A DNA stretch of 64,000 nt from Collimonas arenae (GTDB lineage: Bacteria > Pseudomonadota > Gammaproteobacteria > Burkholderiales > Burkholderiaceae_D), in the NCBI RefSeq assembly GCF_001584165.1, contig NZ_CP013233.1, forward strand, positions 3,542,620-3,606,619, written 5' to 3'. The notes beneath the pieces were generated by a model, which worked only from the letters and a program-made list of their open reading frames with translations, did no database searches and had not been told where the DNA came from. Both the position numbers and the translations under genes were made by a program. Positions 36,588-44,866 of the stretch are shown piece after piece. The stretch's first letter is position 1, and each line of letters begins with the position of its first letter.

Positions 36588-37355
36588 ATGAAGCGAACCT
36601 GGCACGCAGCAAACTGGTTTTTTTCGATCAATCTGTTTTTGTTGCTGGCAGGTTCGCTGCATGGCATTTCAGGCTTGGCAAAAGAGGATGTTACGACAGC
36701 CCCGATTGTCGTCATCGATGCCGGCCACACGAAAAGCCACCCTGGCGCCTTGGGTGCTGAAGGCGTATATGAGGTTGAGTACAATGACAATCTCGTCGCA
36801 CAATTGGTGAAGCCGCTTGCCGAAGTGGGAGTGAAGGTGATCCTGACGAAGCAGCCTGGCGAGGAAATCAGCCTGGAAAGGCGCGCGGAGATTGCCAACA
36901 TCGACCGGGCGAATTTGTTTTTATCGATACATCACGATTCCGCACAGCCGGTATATCTGAATCAAACTACGTTCAACAATCTTCCTGCCTACAAAACCAA
37001 GCAGCCCATTGCGGGATTCTCGATTTTCATTTCAACGAAAAATCCTCAGTTCAAAAAATCCGAGGAATTCGCCGAACTGCTGGGTGCAGAATTATTGAAA
37101 CTTGGAAGGAAGCCGACCTTGCATCACGCGGAGAAAATAGCCGGGGAAAACAGGTTATTGCTCAATCCAACACTTGGCATCTACCAATTCGATGACCTGA
37201 TCGTGCTGAAGAAGACAAGCGTTCCTGCGGTGCTGCTGGAAGTGGGCGTGATTGTCGACGAGGCAGACGAGAAATATGTTTCAGACAAAGATAATCAGCA
37301 ACACATCGTCCATGCAATAGTCAATGCCATTCAGAGTTTCAATCGCACGGAATAG
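36588..37355 (+). CDS. N-acetylmuramoyl-L-alanine amidase (Amidase_3)
   Basis: A 255-residue secreted zinc amidase. Signal-like hydrophobic start, then IVVIDAGHTKSHPGALG with the first zinc His; the metal Glu in YEVEYND; IDRANLFLSIHHDSAQPVYL with the second His; and the catalytic Glu in VLLEVGV. It cleaves the bond between muramic acid and the stem peptide. It lacks an AMIN or LysM targeting domain, unlike AmiC. It overlaps almost directly with the LprI-like gene. The two may form an effector/modulator pair. Slightly lower GC and more lysine than neighbours, possibly acquired. Confidence 0.85.
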   Translation: MKRTWHAANWFFSINLFLLLAGSLHGISGLAKEDVTTAPIVVIDAGHTKSHPGALGAEGVYEVEYNDNLVAQLVKPLAEVGVKVILTKQPGEEISLERRAEIANIDRANLFLSIHHDSAQPVYLNQTTFNNLPAYKTKQPIAGFSIFISTKNPQFKKSEEFAELLGAELLKLGRKPTLHHAEKIAGENRLLLNPTLGIYQFDDLIVLKKTSVPAVLLEVGVIVDEADEKYVSDKDNQQHIVHAIVNAIQSFNRTE

Positions 37356-37414
37356 GCGTCGCAGGTGACAATGCCTTTTTGAATGAGATTGCGCAGGTAA
37401 TCTCCACTGCATCT

Positions 37415-37495
37415 CCGTCATCCCCGCGAACGCGGGGATCCAAATTGCTGAGTGGGATGAAGAAAATGGATTCCCGCGTTCGCGGGAATGACGGG
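37415..37495. repeat. Palindromic repeat pair, family 1
   Basis: CCCCGCGAACGCGGGGATCC and GGATTCCCGCGTTCGCGGGA, the same head-to-head arrangement as at 1406 and 17981. The DNA just after it (37496-37560) is GC-rich with loosely repeated GGGGTCGC/GGGGACGC units. No gene is supported between the amidase and btuD. Confidence 0.85.
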
Positions 37496-37581
37496 GTTGC
37501 CGAGACGGGGACGCCTAGTCGGGGTCGCCGAGAAGGGGTCGCAAAGACCGGTCCCCAATGACGGCGGAAGGGGATCTGCCG

Positions 37582-38379
37582 CTAGGAAATATCAGCAGTT
37601 GGCACAAACAAACGCCGCGCACCGTTTTCCATTACCTCGAACTGGCATCCGAATGCGGTCTGCAATATATCCGGCTGCAATACGCTATCGGCACTGCCCT
37701 GCCACGATTTTCCGTCGCCCAGCAACAGTACGTGGGTTGCGTAACGAGACACCAGATTGATGTCATGACAGGCTGCGATCACCGCTTTCTGCGGCGGTAG
37801 CGGATTTGCCACCTTATGCAGCAACTCCATCACGACGATTTGCGCCGCCGCATCCTGATGCGCAGTAGGTTCGTCCAGCATCAGCAAGAGCGGGTCCTGC
37901 GCCAGCAAGGTCGCCAACGCTACGCGCTGGCGCTCGCCGCCCGATAGACGCAGCACGTCATGATCGCTGAACGCGGCCATCTTGACCTGCTCCAGCGCTT
38001 GCATCGCGAGCTCGCGATCGTCTTCCCTGTCCCAGCCGAAACCAAACTGGTATGGATGCCGGCCAGCGATAACCGCCGTCAACACACTGCTGGAAAACGC
38101 ATCGGCCTGTTGCTGCGCCAGCAGTCCGCGCAGGCGCGCCAACTGCTGCGCCGTCGTGGCCTGAATATCCTGGCCCTGGATCAGCACCCGGCCGCCAGCC
38201 GGCTTGTGCAGCCCGGCCAGTGTATGCAACAAGGTGGATTTGCCGATGCCGTTGCGGCCGAGAATGCACCAGAATTGGCCAGGCAGTATCTGCCAGGCCA
38301 GTCGCTCGCACAGGACTCTGCCGCCGACGCTGACACTTAACTGTTCGGCTTGCAATAGTGGCGTAATGAGTTCGCTCAT
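37582..38379 (-). CDS. btuD: Cobalamin ABC transporter ATPase BtuD
   Basis: A 265-residue ABC ATPase of the FecE/BtuD group. Walker A GRNGIGKSTLL, signature LSGGERQRVALA, Walker B LLLMLDEPTAHQD and the switch His (AACHDINLVSRYATHV) are all present. Start at 38379 (MSELITPLLQ); its first four bases overlap the stop of btuC. It powers BtuC for B12 import. The downstream end is the last gene of the btuB-btuC-btuD unit on the minus strand. Confidence 0.93.
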   Translation of the reverse strand: MSELITPLLQAEQLSVSVGGRVLCERLAWQILPGQFWCILGRNGIGKSTLLHTLAGLHKPAGGRVLIQGQDIQATTAQQLARLRGLLAQQQADAFSSSVLTAVIAGRHPYQFGFGWDREDDRELAMQALEQVKMAAFSDHDVLRLSGGERQRVALATLLAQDPLLLMLDEPTAHQDAAAQIVVMELLHKVANPLPPQKAVIAACHDINLVSRYATHVLLLGDGKSWQGSADSVLQPDILQTAFGCQFEVMENGARRLFVPTADIS

Positions 38380-39362
38380 GCCCTCCCCCGCGACAACAGC
38401 CACAGGAACACCGGCACGCCGACCAATGCGGTGATCACGCCGACCGGCAGCTGGGTCGGTGCGACGACGGTGCGTGCCGTCAGATCCGCCAGCGCCAGAA
38501 CGGCGCCGCCGCTCATGACGCTGGCTGGCAGCAAGATTCGCTGGTCGTTGCCAACCAGCAGCCGTATCGCATGCGGAACCACCAGACCGACAAAACCGAT
38601 GGTGCCCGCCACGGTGACTGCCGCCGCCGTTGCCAGCGAAGCCGCAGCCAATGTCAGCAGACGCAAACGCACCACCGGCACCCCAAGCAGTTGTGCAAAA
38701 CCTTCACCGTGCGCCAGCAGGTTCAGCTGCCGCGCATTGAAAACACTCCATGCCAGAATCAGGAACAATAACAGCGCCGCCGGCACCAGGAAACGACCGT
38801 CCTCCAGGTCGCCCATCAACCAGAACAGCATGCCGCGCAATTGACCATCCGGCGCCAACGTCAGCGCCAGCGTGACGATCGCGCCGAAGCCTGCGGCAAT
38901 CATCACGCCGGTCAAGATCAAGCGATGGCCGCTGTGCTGTGCGACGGTCGGCAAATGTCGCAAGGCCTGGCGCGCCAAACCGAACAACAGCAGCACCGCC
39001 AGGCCGGCGCCCAGAGCCGCGCCGAACGCGGCAACGCCGTCGCCCATGAAACCGAAATGCCCGGCGGCCAGCAAAGCCAGCAAGGCGCCGGCGGCAGAAC
39101 CGCCGGACAAACCCAGTACATAGGGGTCGGCCAGCGGATTGCGCAATAGCACTTGCATCAATGCACCCGCCAAGGACAGCAAGCCGCCGACAATGAAAGC
39201 AGCGGCCGCCCGCGGCAATCGCAAGGAAAAATAGAGTTGATCGCCCGCCAATCCGCAACCGCTGCTGCCGCAAGACACCGACAACGCCAGCGCCAGCATC
39301 GCAAAAACAGCGAGGCTGCACAGAATGAGAACGGCGCGGCGCGAGGAAGTAGTGCTAGTCAA
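38376..39362 (-). CDS. btuC: Cobalamin ABC transporter permease BtuC
   Basis: A 328-residue permease of the FecCD/BtuC family with about ten helices. PRAAAAFIVGGLLSLAGALMQVLLRNPLADPYVLGLSGGSAAGALLAL is the classic FecCD/BtuC region and VTVAGTIGFVGLVVPHAIRLLVG near the end contacts BtuD. I choose a TTG start at 39362 (TTG-ACT-AGC); the reading frame stays open upstream to 39536 but that extension has no family character. No ribosome-binding site is clear. A structured 123-base block lies between it and the btuB stop. Confidence 0.85.
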   Translation of the reverse strand: MTSTTSSRRAVLILCSLAVFAMLALALSVSCGSSGCGLAGDQLYFSLRLPRAAAAFIVGGLLSLAGALMQVLLRNPLADPYVLGLSGGSAAGALLALLAAGHFGFMGDGVAAFGAALGAGLAVLLLFGLARQALRHLPTVAQHSGHRLILTGVMIAAGFGAIVTLALTLAPDGQLRGMLFWLMGDLEDGRFLVPAALLLFLILAWSVFNARQLNLLAHGEGFAQLLGVPVVRLRLLTLAAASLATAAAVTVAGTIGFVGLVVPHAIRLLVGNDQRILLPASVMSGGAVLALADLTARTVVAPTQLPVGVITALVGVPVFLWLLSRGRA

Positions 39363-39407
39363 TTTGGTCGAATCAAATCGTTGATGAAGTGGTGAACATA
39401 CAGCAAG

Positions 39408-39436
39408 TCGGGTAGGCAGTTTTTTTGCCCACGCGT
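39408..39436. repeat. Degenerate GTGGGCA palindrome, family 2
   Basis: CGGGTAGGCAGTTTTTTTGC followed by CCACGCG: a weaker copy of the family, in the btuB-btuC space. Confidence 0.55.
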
Positions 39437-39484
39437 TCCAATGATAAGCGCTGTCGACGAATCGGAGTAGCGCCCCACATCCTT

Positions 39485-39607
39485 GCAGTAGCACTATAGG
39501 CCGTAGCGAGCGACCCAAGGTCTGGTCGAGAAGCACAACTGTACTTTAGTGCAGTGAGCATCGCAGACCAGAGATTGAGACGCGCAGTAGGCCTATAGCG
39601 TTACTGC
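39485..39607. other. Long imperfect inverted repeat at the btuB/btuC junction
   Basis: Arms GCAGTAGCACTATAGGCC (39485-39502) and GGCCTATAGCGTTACTGC (39590-39607) pair over 18 bases with one wobble and one mismatch. Inside, TCTGGTC (39521) pairs with GACCAGA (39566) and ACTG with CAGT at the tip, so nearly the whole 123 bases folds into one rod. Its right arm contains the last two Gln codons and stop of btuB. It could be a processing structure, terminator or miniature element. Confidence 0.6.
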
Positions 39608-41484
39608 TGCCAGCTTATGCCAACGAATACGCCGCGCGATGGCTGGTTGTAGCCATACGCGGTTTGGTAGTCGCGATTGAACAGATTCTCGATGCGACCG
39701 AACAACGACACTTGCCTGTTCAACTGGTAGCGCGCATTGGCGTTGGTCAGCCAATATGCCGGTAGTTGTGGATTGCCGGGGATATCGGAACGGCTGTCGG
39801 TGTACTGCACATCGGTGCCGATGCGCCAGGCGCCGAAGCTCTTGGCTGCTCCCAACGATCCCAGGGTCTTGGCGCGGCGCACCAGGGTCTGGTCAGTCGA
39901 CTCGTCCTTCGGATCCTGCAAGGTCAGGCTGGCGCGCCAATCGATATCTGCCAGCGTGGCGCTGGCGCTCAGCTCCAGGCCCTGGTTCTTGGCACGCGCG
40001 ATATTGATGGTCTGGAAGGTCACCGGATCGTAGCCGAACTGGTCACGGGTACGGGTATCAAACAGGGTCGCACGCAGCATGGTTGCACCGGCGGCGTATT
40101 GCACACCCAACTCGAAGGACTTGGAACGCTCTGCCTTGAGATTGGTATTGCCATACAACGGGTCATACAATTGTACCGGCGTTGGTGCGTTGAATGCGGT
40201 CGATGCGTTGGCGATCAGCTTGACACTGTCGGTCAGCGCATAGCCGTAGCCAAGATAGCCTGTATTGTCCGAACCGGAACCGCCGACATCGTCATGGCGC
40301 AGGTTCAACTGCAACTGATTCGCGCCGATTTTGCCGAGGACGCCAGCGTACACGCTGGAGGTCGAACGCGAATAACTGTTGCTGCTGTTGCCGTAGCTGC
40401 TGTTGGAGTTGACGTCGGCCTTTTCGCGACCGGCATCGACGCCGGCGGTTGCCGTCCACACCGGCGACAGGCGCAGTTCATTGGCCCATTGCAGCAGGTT
40501 CTGCGTACTCTTGTAGCCGTTGCTGCTGTTGCCGAAATTGGTCAGGTCTTCCAGGTTGTCGCGATTGACGTTTTGCGACAGCGTCAAGGTCGAGGTCCAG
40601 TCCTGGGTGAACTTGTTTTTCGAGAACACAGCGATCGACTGGCTCTTCGAATGACCGTTGTTCTGGTCGGTCGGCGTACCGTAGGCATCGTCGAAAGTGT
40701 ACTTGGCATCGTTGGCGTAAATGCGCGCGCCGATTTCATTGCCCTTGCTCCACTCCTGCGATACCGATCCAGATACGCTGGTGTTGCCGTCGCCGTTGCG
40801 GTTCGGATTGACGTTCGGGCTTTGCAGCGGATTCTGCGCGGAAAAGCCGTCAGTCTTGAAGCGGGTCAGCGACAGCGCATAACTGGTGTCGCCGCTTTTG
40901 CCGCTGACGCCAACATTGCCTTGATACGTGCCGCGCGAGCCAGCCTCGACCGATGCATTGAAAGCCGGGGCGCCGTTGCCGCGCTTGGTGAAAATCTGCA
41001 CCACACCACCGATGGCGCCGGAACCGTAGATTGCGGAAACGTTGCCGCGCACGATTTCGATGTGATCGATCTGGTCAGGCAGGATATTTTCCAGCGCCGG
41101 CAAACCGTAGGAAGCCTGGCGGCGGATCGGCACGCCATCGATCAAGATCAGGGCTTCCGACGAGTTGGCGCCACGCATGAACAGCGATGCCTGCTGGCCG
41201 GGGCCACCGACGCGGGTGATCTGGATACCGGCTTCACGTTCCAGCAAAGCCGGCAGGTCAGACGCTTGCGAATTGCGGATGTCTTCGGCGCTGATGACCG
41301 TGGTGTGCGGCAATGCGTCGGTTTGCGGCTGCTCGACGCGCGCGGCAGTCACAACGACCGGCACCAGGTTCTGGTCCGGCGCAGTCTGCGCCATGGCTGT
41401 GCCGAAACTGGAAGAGAGAATGGCTGAAGCAAGCGCAAGCGGCTTCAAGGTCGCGCCGCAGCGGCGTGATAAAGATAAGGTCAT
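39601..41484 (-). CDS. btuB: TonB-dependent vitamin B12 receptor BtuB
   Basis: A 627-residue outer-membrane receptor. Signal peptide ends near GTAMAQT; the TonB box region is NLVPVVVTAARVEQP; the plug domain has VISAEDIRNSQASDLPALLER and SLFMRGANSSEALILIDGVPI; the barrel follows, ending in VGISWQQ. The cobalamin riboswitch upstream makes B12 (or another cobamide) the most likely ligand. Start ATG 41484 (MTLSLSRRCGATL); upstream in-frame residues to 41607 lie in the riboswitch and are rejected. btuC and btuD follow on the same strand, completing an outer/inner membrane uptake unit. Confidence 0.93.
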   Translation of the reverse strand: MTLSLSRRCGATLKPLALASAILSSSFGTAMAQTAPDQNLVPVVVTAARVEQPQTDALPHTTVISAEDIRNSQASDLPALLEREAGIQITRVGGPGQQASLFMRGANSSEALILIDGVPIRRQASYGLPALENILPDQIDHIEIVRGNVSAIYGSGAIGGVVQIFTKRGNGAPAFNASVEAGSRGTYQGNVGVSGKSGDTSYALSLTRFKTDGFSAQNPLQSPNVNPNRNGDGNTSVSGSVSQEWSKGNEIGARIYANDAKYTFDDAYGTPTDQNNGHSKSQSIAVFSKNKFTQDWTSTLTLSQNVNRDNLEDLTNFGNSSNGYKSTQNLLQWANELRLSPVWTATAGVDAGREKADVNSNSSYGNSSNSYSRSTSSVYAGVLGKIGANQLQLNLRHDDVGGSGSDNTGYLGYGYALTDSVKLIANASTAFNAPTPVQLYDPLYGNTNLKAERSKSFELGVQYAAGATMLRATLFDTRTRDQFGYDPVTFQTINIARAKNQGLELSASATLADIDWRASLTLQDPKDESTDQTLVRRAKTLGSLGAAKSFGAWRIGTDVQYTDSRSDIPGNPQLPAYWLTNANARYQLNRQVSLFGRIENLFNRDYQTAYGYNQPSRGVFVGISWQQ

Positions 41485-41586
41485 GATTGGATACGATAAG
41501 TGTCCCCGGCCTGCTTCCCCGCAAGCCCGGTTGCAACAGTAGCGGCGAATCGGCGCGCTGCGCTTCTTCCCCACTCCCCCTGATCT

Positions 41587-41806
41587 GGCCGGTATCCGGG
41601 CTAACAAGTCGGAGCGTATAACCTTCCCATGTCAGGCCAAGCTGAATGCAGCTGAACTGAGACACAGTGGTAGAAGATACGCCCTGTCGACCGGTAGAAA
41701 AGAACAATGGCTTTCAACCGGCGACGCTTGTTTTACCGTTGCGGGGGCAGCACACGTTGTGCCGGCAATCCTGTCGATCGCGCGGCGCCGTGTTTCCCGT
41801 TTAACT
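41587..41806 (-). ncRNA. Cobalamin riboswitch (B12 element) of btuB
   Basis: Read on the minus strand, ordered conserved blocks are visible: GGGAAACACGG, the B12 box CTGCCCCCGCAACGG, CCACTGTG, TGGGAAGG and the 3' segment GCCCGGATACCGGCC. This order and spacing match the AdoCbl-type riboswitch that reduces btuB expression when B12 is plentiful. It is immediately upstream of btuB. A 20-base palindrome (41807-41826, GCGGACAT/ATGTCCGC arms) adjoins its 5' end. Confidence 0.9.
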
Positions 41807-41905
41807 GCGGACATGGACATGTCCGCGTGCACCAAAACCCCGCCATTGTACGGCCCGCAACGGTTTGCGGCAATTGCGGCATGCTCTGAATGACTCAGAC
41901 TGTGG

Positions 41906-42176
41906 TTAGAACTCATTTCATGAATATCCGTGATATGCGTTCTTGCCAGAAAAGGCTCTGGCAAGGCGTGCGACGCGTCCAATAGCGAGCTATTGGCAAG
42001 GAGCGCAACGCGGCCAGCGCCTTTTCTGGCAAGAACCCGAAGGGAACGGGCTATTTGGGCGTATTGCTGCGTTGCGCCGCTTGCCAAGGGAACCACCCTT
42101 GGCTGCACGACGCGCCTTGCACTACATCCCAAATAGCCGCGTTCGTACTCGCGGATATTCATGAAATGAGTTCTAA
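41906..42176. repeat. Nested palindromic element with 25-bp terminal inverted repeats
   Basis: Terminal arms beginning TTAGAACTCATTTCATGA (41906-41930) and their exact complement (42152-42176). Inside are a second perfect inverted repeat, GTTCTTGCCAGAAAAGGC (41939-41956) with its complement at 42019-42036, enclosing CCAATAG-CGAG-CTATTGG; and a third, GGCTATTTGGG (42049) with CCCAAATAGCC (42128), enclosing CCAAGGG/CCCTTGG. No open frame in it is protein-like. The right arm overlaps the end of the HPP gene. It resembles a miniature or MITE-like element. Confidence 0.8.
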
Positions 42177-43334
42177 ATTCGCGTTGCCGCGGTACAAAGC
42201 AGCCACCATATCGGACTGCGTCACCATGCCCACCAGGCGGTTTTCATCGTCAACAACCGGTATGTGATGGATGCCCAACGCCGACAAAGGCTGCACCAGT
42301 TGGACGATGTGCATGTCATGAGCCGCGCTCTTTACCGCTGAAGTCATGATCTGGCCGACAACTTCCGGCTTGTCCGAATGGGTATTGGTGGTGCGCCGGA
42401 TGAACTGCTTCAGCTTCCGTTCAAAGCCCGGGTACACCTGCAAATCCGCTTGCCGCATGAAATCGGTCTGGGTCACGATGCCAATCAGGCGCTGCGCCGG
42501 GTTGATGACTGGCAAAGCCTTGATGCGATGCTTCAGCAGCAACGCCCAGGCATCTTCCAGCGAAGTTCCGTATTCGACGCTGACGACATCGCGCGACATG
42601 ATATCGGCACAAGTGATCTCGCCGAAGCGGCGCCGGTACGCATGCATTTCCGTTTGCAGGATCAGGTCTTCGAGGTCATCGCGGCTGACATCGAGCACCT
42701 GATTGTACTGTTGCAGCACGTAGTCCAGATCTTCCTGGGTAAAGCCTACGCGCGCACCGCTTGGCTGGTCCTTGGTCTGATGCAGCTTGCCGGGATCGGC
42801 ATGGGCGATATGCGGATAACGGCGCCGGGTGGCGTTATTAAACAATAGGGCTACCGCCAGCAGCAAGAATGAATTGAGCAGCACCGGCGTCAACACGAAA
42901 TGAAAGCCCTGGCTAGTGACGGCCGGACCGCCCAGCACTGCGGTCAATGCCACCGCTCCGCTCGGCGGATGCAGACAGCGCAACGCAAACATCGCGCCGA
43001 TTGCTGCGGAAACCGCAATGGCAGTCGCCAGCACCGGATCGTGAATCCAACGCGCGCAACTGACGCCGATCACTGCCGCCACCAGGTTGCCGCCGATGAT
43101 CGACCAGGGCTGTGCCAGCGGACTGGCCGGCACGGCGAACAGCAGCACCGCAGAAGCGCCCATAGGCGCGATCAGCAAGGGCAACGCGGCGCCGGGTCCG
43201 AGCGCCCAATGACTAATCAGCCCGGTCAGCAATATCCCGAGCAAGGCGCCGCAACAGGCGCGCAGACGTTCGGTGGCGTTGACCACTACTGGTCCTGGAA
43301 TAAAGCCGCGCAACCATAATTTAAATAAACTCAT
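42159..43334 (-). CDS. HPP-family membrane protein with two CBS domains
   Basis: A 391-residue protein. Residues 1-170 form the HPP membrane domain with four to five helices and the name-giving HPP motif at 122-124 (RCLHPPSGAVAL). After a charged linker come two CBS domains: ITCADIMSRDVVSVEYGTSLEDAWALLLKHRIKALPV and VGQIMTSAVKSAAHDMHIVQLVQPLSALGIHHIPVV. HPP proteins have been linked to nitrite transport in plastids; here CBS would sense adenosyl nucleotides. The last five residues LELIS and the stop are encoded by the terminal repeat of the nested palindromic element, so the native C-terminus was probably altered. Confidence 0.9.
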   Translation of the reverse strand: MSLFKLWLRGFIPGPVVVNATERLRACCGALLGILLTGLISHWALGPGAALPLLIAPMGASAVLLFAVPASPLAQPWSIIGGNLVAAVIGVSCARWIHDPVLATAIAVSAAIGAMFALRCLHPPSGAVALTAVLGGPAVTSQGFHFVLTPVLLNSFLLLAVALLFNNATRRRYPHIAHADPGKLHQTKDQPSGARVGFTQEDLDYVLQQYNQVLDVSRDDLEDLILQTEMHAYRRRFGEITCADIMSRDVVSVEYGTSLEDAWALLLKHRIKALPVINPAQRLIGIVTQTDFMRQADLQVYPGFERKLKQFIRRTTNTHSDKPEVVGQIMTSAVKSAAHDMHIVQLVQPLSALGIHHIPVVDDENRLVGMVTQSDMVAALYRGNANLELIS

Positions 43335-43403
43335 TATTTTTTCTTGTTGTTTTTACTTGTTGTTTTGTTTCGTGGCGACTAAAAAATCGGCACTCTAAAA
43401 CGG

Positions 43404-44567
43404 CTAACCGCCATAAGCGTAGGCGAACTTGTTATTCACAATCCGCCCCATTACGCGCGAGCGCTGGTCCAATCCAACGTGATCCTTGGGATTCATGTTG
43501 ACTACGCCTTGTGGAATCGTCAGGTCATGCGTATTTTCCAGAGCACTGCGCAGCGCCTCCCGGAACGCCTTGCTGCCGGGTTGTGCGGATTTCAGCGCCT
43601 GCGGCACCGCGTTGGCGATCAGCATGTAGGCGCCCCACGCATCGGCGGCGAACTGCGTCATCGTGTCGGCGCCGTAAGCGGCTTCGTAGCGCTTGGTGAA
43701 ATCGAGCGCGGTCTTCCGTACTGGATTGGCAAGCGGCAGTTGCTTGGCCACCACTGCCGGCCCGGTCGGGAAGAACGTCCCTTCAACATCCTTGCCGCCG
43801 ACACGCAGAAAATCGGCGGTGGCGATGCCGTGGGTCTGGTAGATGCGGCCCTTGTAGCCGCGCTCGACCAGCGTCTTTTGCGGCAGCACCGCCGGCGTCG
43901 CCGAACCCGCGATCAGCACCGCATCCGGCTGCGCCGCCATGATCTTGAGGATCTGCCCGGTCACACTGGTGTCGTTGCGGTTGTAGCGCTCACTGGCCAC
44001 AATTTTGATTTTCCTGAGCTCGGCCAGATGTGAGAATTCACGCCACCAGCTATCGCCATAGGCATCGGCAAAGCCGATGAAACCGACTGTCCTGATGCCG
44101 TTGTCGGCCATGTGCTGGGTCAGAATGGTGGCCATGTGAGAATCGTTTTGCGGCAGCTTGAACACCCAGGCGCGCTTGGCGTCCTGCGGCTCAACAATGG
44201 AGGCCGACGCTGCCAGCGCCAACATCGGCGTGTGCGACTCAGCCACCACATCCACCAGCGCCAGTGCGGCCGGCGTGGTATTCGGGCCGACGATCAGATC
44301 GACCTTGTCTTCACTGATCAGCTTGCGCACATTGCGCACCGCGTTGGTCGGATCGGAAGCGTCGTCCAGGATGATGTATTCGACCTTCTGCCCAGCGATC
44401 TCTTTCGGCCACAGCAGGATGGCATTTTTTGTTGGCGCGCCGATTGCCGCCGCCGGTCCGGTGACGGCGATGTCCACGCCTATCCTGATTTGGGCCAAGG
44501 CAGCGCCGCTCCACAACGACAAGAAAATGGCGGATGACAATAGACTGCGGCGCATGAATTGATTCAT
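43404..44567 (-). CDS. ABC transporter substrate-binding protein (branched-chain amino acid type)
   Basis: A 387-residue periplasmic-binding protein of the LivJ-like Peripla_BP_6 family: signal peptide ending ALAQ, then IRIGVDIAVTGPAAAIGAPTKNAILLWP, AVRNVRKLISEDKVDLIVGPNTTPAALALVD, and TVGFIGFADAYGDSWWREFS. It has no permease or ATPase gene beside it, so it is an orphan receptor whose partners lie elsewhere. Ligand unknown: the family also covers aromatic acids, urea and amides. It is divergent from the GntR gene of the tetronate cluster across 299 bases. Confidence 0.88.
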   Translation of the reverse strand: MNQFMRRSLLSSAIFLSLWSGAALAQIRIGVDIAVTGPAAAIGAPTKNAILLWPKEIAGQKVEYIILDDASDPTNAVRNVRKLISEDKVDLIVGPNTTPAALALVDVVAESHTPMLALAASASIVEPQDAKRAWVFKLPQNDSHMATILTQHMADNGIRTVGFIGFADAYGDSWWREFSHLAELRKIKIVASERYNRNDTSVTGQILKIMAAQPDAVLIAGSATPAVLPQKTLVERGYKGRIYQTHGIATADFLRVGGKDVEGTFFPTGPAVVAKQLPLANPVRKTALDFTKRYEAAYGADTMTQFAADAWGAYMLIANAVPQALKSAQPGSKAFREALRSALENTHDLTIPQGVVNMNPKDHVGLDQRSRVMGRIVNNKFAYAYGG

Positions 44568-44814
44568 TGGATGGCGATCCTGATAGCGGTGACGTGACTG
44601 GCGGGCATTTCCACAAGGACAGGATTCTACTGGAATGCAATGCGTCCTACCTAGTCCTCCAGGCCCTGCTTGCCATTGCGTTATCCCATATTAATGCGAA
44701 AAGCCGAGCCTTCCTTGACGTGCAACAAGAATGGAATCTTCTGCGTTACACATAGGAAACAATGGCTTTGCACAGCCAGGAGCCTTGAAACAGCGCTTGA
44801 TTTTTCAAATAATT

Positions 44815-44828
44815 CATATGATGATATG
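44815..44828. promoter_or_regulatory. Candidate operator for the FCD/GntR regulator
   Basis: CATATGATGATATG is an imperfect palindrome (CATAT-GATG-ATATG) about 40 bases before the regulator start, near a TAAAAT -10-like box. FCD-type GntR proteins often bind sites in their own promoter. The site is guessed from symmetry only. Confidence 0.3.
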
Positions 44829-44866
44829 GTCACATTACGATAAAATATGCCGCTGGAAGAGACGAA

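Noticed and set aside
37379-37561. 60-codon frame over the family 1 repeat
   Set aside because: Its SSPRTRGSK...SRVRGNDG sequence is the translation of the palindromic repeat, not a protein.
39766-41427. 553-codon open frame opposite btuB
   Set aside because: Shadow of the receptor gene; no start signal, no domain.
41930-42267. Open frames inside the nested palindrome
   Set aside because: They follow the palindrome arms and have no ribosome-binding site.
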